Shown in pieces: positions 60,065 through 64,000 of a stretch of DNA of 64,000 bases (position 1 is its first letter; each line of letters begins with the position of its first letter). The position numbers were made by a program, and so were the translations under genes. Under the pieces are notes generated by a model. That model did no database searches. It was given only the letters and a program-made list of their open reading frames with translations, and was not told the origin of the DNA. The DNA is taken from positions 434,001 to 498,000 of the forward strand of contig NZ_LJYX01000017.1 in NCBI RefSeq assembly GCF_001440345.1, in the 5' to 3' direction. This stretch comes from Colwellia sp. TT2012 (GTDB lineage Bacteria > Pseudomonadota > Gammaproteobacteria > Enterobacterales > Alteromonadaceae).

Positions 60065-60152
60065 ATTATTCACACCGTAGATGAAGGACATCATCTCAAC
60101 GTTTTATAAAACTCAGGTATAGCGTGTGATCCCAACCCACACGCTTTATTTT
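60065..60152 (+). ncRNA. Possible small RNA or structured leader divergent from gcvA
   Basis: A terminator-like hairpin (AGCGTGTG, loop of 9, CACACGCT, TTATTTT) occupies 60121-60152. Upstream of it GATGA-AGGACA-TCATC (60080-60095) is a hairpin with AGGA in its loop, a possible CsrA site, and TATTAT (60064-60069) could be a -10 box. No convincing ORF is present. It may be the 5' leader of the next gene. The rest of 59917-60238 shows nothing else. Confidence 0.3.
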
Positions 60153-60238
60153 GAAGAGTAAAACCAGCGCGAGAAAAGGTCCTAATATATCTATAGGAAA
60201 TAAAAATTTATTATTAGGTTATATACAGGACAAACAAC

Positions 60239-60526
60239 ATGAAACTAAGCATTAAAAAAACTAACTTACTTGCCGTATTATTCGCCACCACTTTATTGAG
60301 TACTGCAGCCACTGCTGCCTTACCCAAAACGGTGCTAATTAAAGCTGAGCCAGTGAATCAAACTCAACTGACTAGTGCTGCACATAACAGCCTAAAGTTT
60401 TTGTTAACACCCGTTGAAATCAGCTATACTCTACAGTCAACAGAGTCAGGCTTTGCCAAACAAAAGCACATAGCTAATCAAAATAAGTCAGTTACTTTAA
60501 CTAAAACAAGCTTAATTGCTGATTAA
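60239..60526 (+). CDS. Small exported protein, unknown function
   Basis: A 95-residue protein with a clear signal peptide (KKTNLLAVLFATTLLSTAATA, cleavage near residue 27). The mature part of about 68 residues is polar, rich in Thr, Ser, Lys and Gln, with no cysteine or known motif. An AGGA site (ACAGGACAAACAAC) precedes the ATG. I do not recognise a family. Confidence 0.6.
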   Translation: MKLSIKKTNLLAVLFATTLLSTAATAALPKTVLIKAEPVNQTQLTSAAHNSLKFLLTPVEISYTLQSTESGFAKQKHIANQNKSVTLTKTSLIAD

Positions 60527-60678
60527 GTAGATTAATTGCAGTGAAATTAAATTTATGATTACCTTAGAGCTATTACCGAGGTTCAATAACAAATTAAATT
60601 TAGCCTGCATCTTAACATAGTTAAAAATTCTCGCACATTGAGTAAAGTAGGATCTTAGTTATCAAGATCGAAAATAAA

Positions 60679-60702
60679 AAAAGGTGTCCTAGGACACCTT
60701 TT
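60679..60702 (-). terminator. kdsA terminator
   Basis: A perfect 24-bp palindrome, AAAAGGTGTCCT and AGGACACCTTTT. On the minus strand a long T tract follows, so it ends kdsA transcription. It may also act on the plus strand. Confidence 0.8.
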
Positions 60703-60795
60703 AAATTGCTTAAAATTTATTCATTTTACTTGTTTTTACCTTCAGCCCTAGTTAACTAAGCTAGAAATCAGCTAACACTTTAATCGGCTAAAATA

Positions 60796-61641
<846 letters not shown>

Positions 61642-61659
61642 TTATTCCTAAATATAAAA

Positions 61660-61690
61660 AAGCGTAAAATACCACTGTATTTTACGCTTC
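61660..61690. terminator. Hairpin after the DUF819 gene / before kdsA
   Basis: AAGCGTAAAATA, loop CCACTG, TATTTTACGCTT, a 12-bp perfect stem with an A run on the left. On the minus strand the stem is followed by TTTTTATATTT, so it can end transcription coming from the DUF819 gene and repeat, just before kdsA. Confidence 0.7.
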
Positions 61691-61702
61691 TAGTAAAAGT
61701 AC

Positions 61703-62016
61703 TATACCCAAGCGACTTCAATATGCTCGTTTCAGGACATCTGAGCGATTCATGATCAAGGCGCGTATTTTATTAATGGTTATTCAGGAGAATATGCTCC
61801 TGCATTCTCTATTAAGCTGCATCCATGCAGCGTCCTTAATTACATACGCAACGATGAACATGATTTTCTCAGATGTCCCCGTAGGGCTGGTTTAGAAACG
61901 CTTTATCCATCGTTATTGATTTCGACAATAGTATAACTATTCTCTTCAATCAATGCCTTGCCTAAAGACATTTCTAATTCCAGCTGAATCCTGCATTTTG
62001 AGGTGGCTTGGGTATT
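61703..62016. repeat. TATACCC-ended interspersed repeat, copy 4
   Basis: A 314-bp element beginning TATACCCAAGCGACTTCAAT and ending AGGTGGCTTGGGTATT. Its right half (CAATCAATGCC.TGCCTAAAG, TCCAGCTGAATCCTGCAT) matches copy 3 closely, and its centre shares TTCAGGAGAATATGCTCCTG with copy 2. No ORF of note. It occupies the spacer between the DUF819 gene and kdsA. Confidence 0.8.
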
Positions 62017-62058
62017 AAGTAGCAGTTAGCTTACTGTAACATCTTCATTAGTTAAACA

Positions 62059-63327
62059 TTAACTACTAGCAACTATTCTTAATAATTGTCCACATATCCA
62101 CGCCATATAGGTGCCTAAAGCATAACCTAGGACAGCAAGTAGCACTCCTACAGGTGCTAATGACGGATGGAATGCCGAAGCAATTACTGGTGCTGATGCT
62201 GCACCACCGATATTCGCTTTACTGCCGACCGCTAAGTAAAAGATTGGCGCTTTGATAATTCTACCGACGACAAATAATAAAATAATGTGAATCGCCATCC
62301 AAATAAGACCAATAACTACATATTTAGGTGCTTCGGCAATTTGCGTGATATCCATATGTAAGCCGATGGTGGCAACTAAAATATATAAGAAGCAGCTACC
62401 CACTTTTGAAGCACCGACATGTTCAAGCTCTCTTACTTTAGTAAATGACAAGCATAAGCCGATCGTCGTTACTACGAGAATAATCCAGAACAATTTGCTA
62501 TGTAAGCTGAATTTTTTCAACTCTGGGTAGTTCAGTTGGAAAAATGGTACCAATAAGTCAGCGACAAAATGCGCAAAACCTGCTGCACCAAAAGCGACGG
62601 CAATAATAAGCATTAAATCTTTTAGCTCAGGCGTTCTTTTATGCTCTCGTTCATTGGCTTCCACTCTGGCAATAAGTTTGTCAATACCTGAGGTATCAGC
62701 GCCACTTTTGGCATCAATAGCCTTATGGTTAGCCGCAATGTACAGCAAACAAGCCATCCAGAGATTTGCCACGACAATATCTACCGTGACCATGATGGTA
62801 AATATTTTACCGTCAGCTTCAAAAATTTCTTTCATCGCCAACATGTTTGCGCCACCACCAATCCAGCTTCCGGCAAGGGCAGCCATACCACGCCAAACAG
62901 CTTCAGGACCAGTAACACTAATTAACTCAGGCCAAATAGCAGAAACGATTAATAAAGAAATAGGGCCACCAATAACCACACCAACCGTACCGGTTATAAA
63001 CATAATTAGCGCTTTACTGCCAAGACCAGCAATAGCTCTAATATCGATACTTAAGGTTAACAGTACTAAACATGCGGGTAGCAGAAAGTATTTGGCAACG
63101 TCATCAACTTTGCTAACTTCGGCGCTAACGATACCAAAGGTATTTAATAGAGAAGGCAATAAATAGCACATTAATAATGCCGGTACATATTTATAAAATT
63201 TTTGGCAAAACGTATTTTTACTATTAGAAGTATAAAACACAAAGCCTAGAATAAGTGTCAAAATCCCCAGTACTACCGCGTCATTGGTAATAAGTGGCGC
63301 ATTCGCCACAATATTGTCTTGCATCAT
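62059..63327 (-). CDS. DUF819 family membrane protein
   Basis: A 422-residue integral membrane protein with about 12 hydrophobic segments. AGSWIGGGANMLAMKEIF, GSKANIGGAASAPVIASAFHPSLAPVGVLLAVLGYALGTY (residues about 370-410) and the polar cytoplasmic loop near 205-235 are typical of DUF819 (YjcL-like) transporters. The Gly-rich motifs repeat in the two halves, suggesting an inverted-repeat transporter. Substrate unknown. Start is ATG 63327, or the next codon, also ATG. Confidence 0.85.
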   Translation of the reverse strand: MMQDNIVANAPLITNDAVVLGILTLILGFVFYTSNSKNTFCQKFYKYVPALLMCYLLPSLLNTFGIVSAEVSKVDDVAKYFLLPACLVLLTLSIDIRAIAGLGSKALIMFITGTVGVVIGGPISLLIVSAIWPELISVTGPEAVWRGMAALAGSWIGGGANMLAMKEIFEADGKIFTIMVTVDIVVANLWMACLLYIAANHKAIDAKSGADTSGIDKLIARVEANEREHKRTPELKDLMLIIAVAFGAAGFAHFVADLLVPFFQLNYPELKKFSLHSKLFWIILVVTTIGLCLSFTKVRELEHVGASKVGSCFLYILVATIGLHMDITQIAEAPKYVVIGLIWMAIHIILLFVVGRIIKAPIFYLAVGSKANIGGAASAPVIASAFHPSLAPVGVLLAVLGYALGTYMAWICGQLLRIVASS

Positions 63328-63366
63328 ATTGCCTTTTATTTTTATTATTTGATGAAGTAAAAAAAA

Positions 63367-64000
63367 TTAATGAAGGACGTTATTACCGACATCAATATTT
63401 TCAAGTTGAATTTTTAATATTTTGGCGGCGGGATCTTTAGGACATTGCTCAACGAAGTAGCGATAATCATCCACAGCCACTTTAAAGCAATCAAGCTGGT
63501 GGAGCAAAAAACCGCGGTCTCTTCGTTGCAGTGGATCGTCTGGGTTTAATGATAAGATAACATCAACACAAGTTAAAGCCTTATCAAAAGCCTGCTCTCG
63601 GATCAGAGCGTTTTTCAGTGCCGAAAGATGCTCAACTAAGGCGACATTATCATCAATGGCGGCTAGGTCTTGCTCTGCAGGGTCGCCTTCGAGATCATCT
63701 AAACGTAAATCAAGTTCAGCCCAATCGAGTGACTGGCCTGTTACTGCATCAAAAATAATAGCATATTGCTCATCACAGCACAGGCGGACCATAATTTTAT
63801 TTGGAATAAATACCAAATCGGTTTCAAAGCCACAAGCACTAATTATTTCTTTGACCACAACCGCCTTAACAATGGGCGACATAGCACGTTGATTTAACGA
63901 TGTTGCTACCCGATAAGCAGAAATAGGCCAACGAGTCTGATAGCTGTCAATAAATAAATGTTGATAGTACAACTCATTAAGTAAAGCTTCAGCTTTCTCT
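63367..64000 (-). CDS. sirB1: SirB1 family protein (transglutaminase-like and TPR), 5' end cut off
   Basis: A minus-strand frame open to the right window edge, with at least 211 residues and more upstream (ends in EKAEALLNELYYQH at the edge). SYQTRWPISAYRVATSLNQRAMSPIVKAV is followed by a C-terminal TPR-like pair (LIREQAFDKALTCVDVILSLNPDDPLQRRDRGFLLHQLDCFKVAVDDYRYFVE, residues about 139-192 of the visible part). sirB1 neighbours kdsA in many gammaproteobacteria. Function unknown. The N-terminal transglutaminase-like part is outside the window. Confidence 0.85.
   Translation of the reverse strand, partial: EKAEALLNELYYQHLFIDSYQTRWPISAYRVATSLNQRAMSPIVKAVVVKEIISACGFETDLVFIPNKIMVRLCCDEQYAIIFDAVTGQSLDWAELDLRLDDLEGDPAEQDLAAIDDNVALVEHLSALKNALIREQAFDKALTCVDVILSLNPDDPLQRRDRGFLLHQLDCFKVAVDDYRYFVEQCPKDPAAKILKIQLENIDVGNNVLH

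Noticed and set aside
59819..60109. A 96-residue plus-strand ORF upstream of the small exported protein
   Set aside because: It mostly overlaps gcvA in antisense, has no ribosome site and has a composition unlike the neighbouring proteins.

Overview
The window looks like chromosomal DNA of a cold-adapted marine gammaproteobacterium of the Alteromonadales, most like Colwellia or a close relative. The reasons are the AT-rich sequence, the sodium-coupled genes (NhaC and NhaD antiporters, MotY of the Na+ flagellar motor), and gene neighbourhoods shared with Vibrio, Shewanella and enterics (motY/rnt, rnt-grxD-sodB, lolCDE, fadR-antiporter-dsbB, rluB-yciO-trpH-trp, syd/queF, gcvA-ygdD-rlmM, sirB1-kdsA). 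The genus is inferred from protein character and synteny, not from a database search. No rRNA, tRNA, CRISPR array, prophage or intact transposon was seen.

Layout: 0-9 kb holds nhaC, ligA, zipA, cysZ, a lipoprotein and an M1 aminopeptidase. 9-14 kb holds motY and rnt (divergent), a degenerate tandem amplification of the rnt 3' end, a 2-Cys peroxiredoxin, grxD and sodB. 14-21 kb holds a candidate small RNA, lolCDE, a degenerate PilZ protein, a parvulin and a beta-carbonic anhydrase. 21-30 kb holds hpd with TyrR-like boxes, the prkA-yeaH-spoVR stress operon, fadR, nhaD and dsbB. 30-37 kb holds an EamA permease, ycgN, mltB, ycgL, rnd, rluB, yciO and trpH. 37-44.6 kb is a complete trpE-G-D-CF-B-A operon with two separate Trp-rich leader peptides. 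45.1-46.2 kb is a long non-coding RNA on the minus strand. 46-55 kb holds a GNAT enzyme, two DUF3192 proteins, syd/queF, an M61 peptidase pseudogene, a GGDEF protein, ppnN and xni. 55-64 kb holds an NAD-type isocitrate dehydrogenase, rlmM, ygdD, a hydrolase, gcvA, kdsA, a DUF819 permease and the 3' part of sirB1.

The most notable element is at 45163-46189 (minus). It is a CsrB/RsmZ-type RNA of about 1.03 kb with roughly 53 GGA motifs, many in the loops of short hairpins. It has a rho-independent terminator and a perfect TGTAAG-N6-CTTACA GacA/UvrY box about 177 bp upstream of the predicted start. Known CsrB RNAs are about 350-400 nt with about 20 motifs. This one has grown partly through three tandem 147-bp units.

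Other notable signals are the double trp leader (WWW peptide plus attenuator, then a second W-FI-WW peptide whose Trp codons can pair with sequence just upstream of trpE), the five to six copies of the rnt tail with a variable GAGTCT/AAGTCT hexamer tract, an interspersed TATACCC-ended repeat family, and an identical 16-bp GcvA-like motif upstream of gcvA and upstream of a terminator-ended intergenic region at 14.1-14.4 kb.
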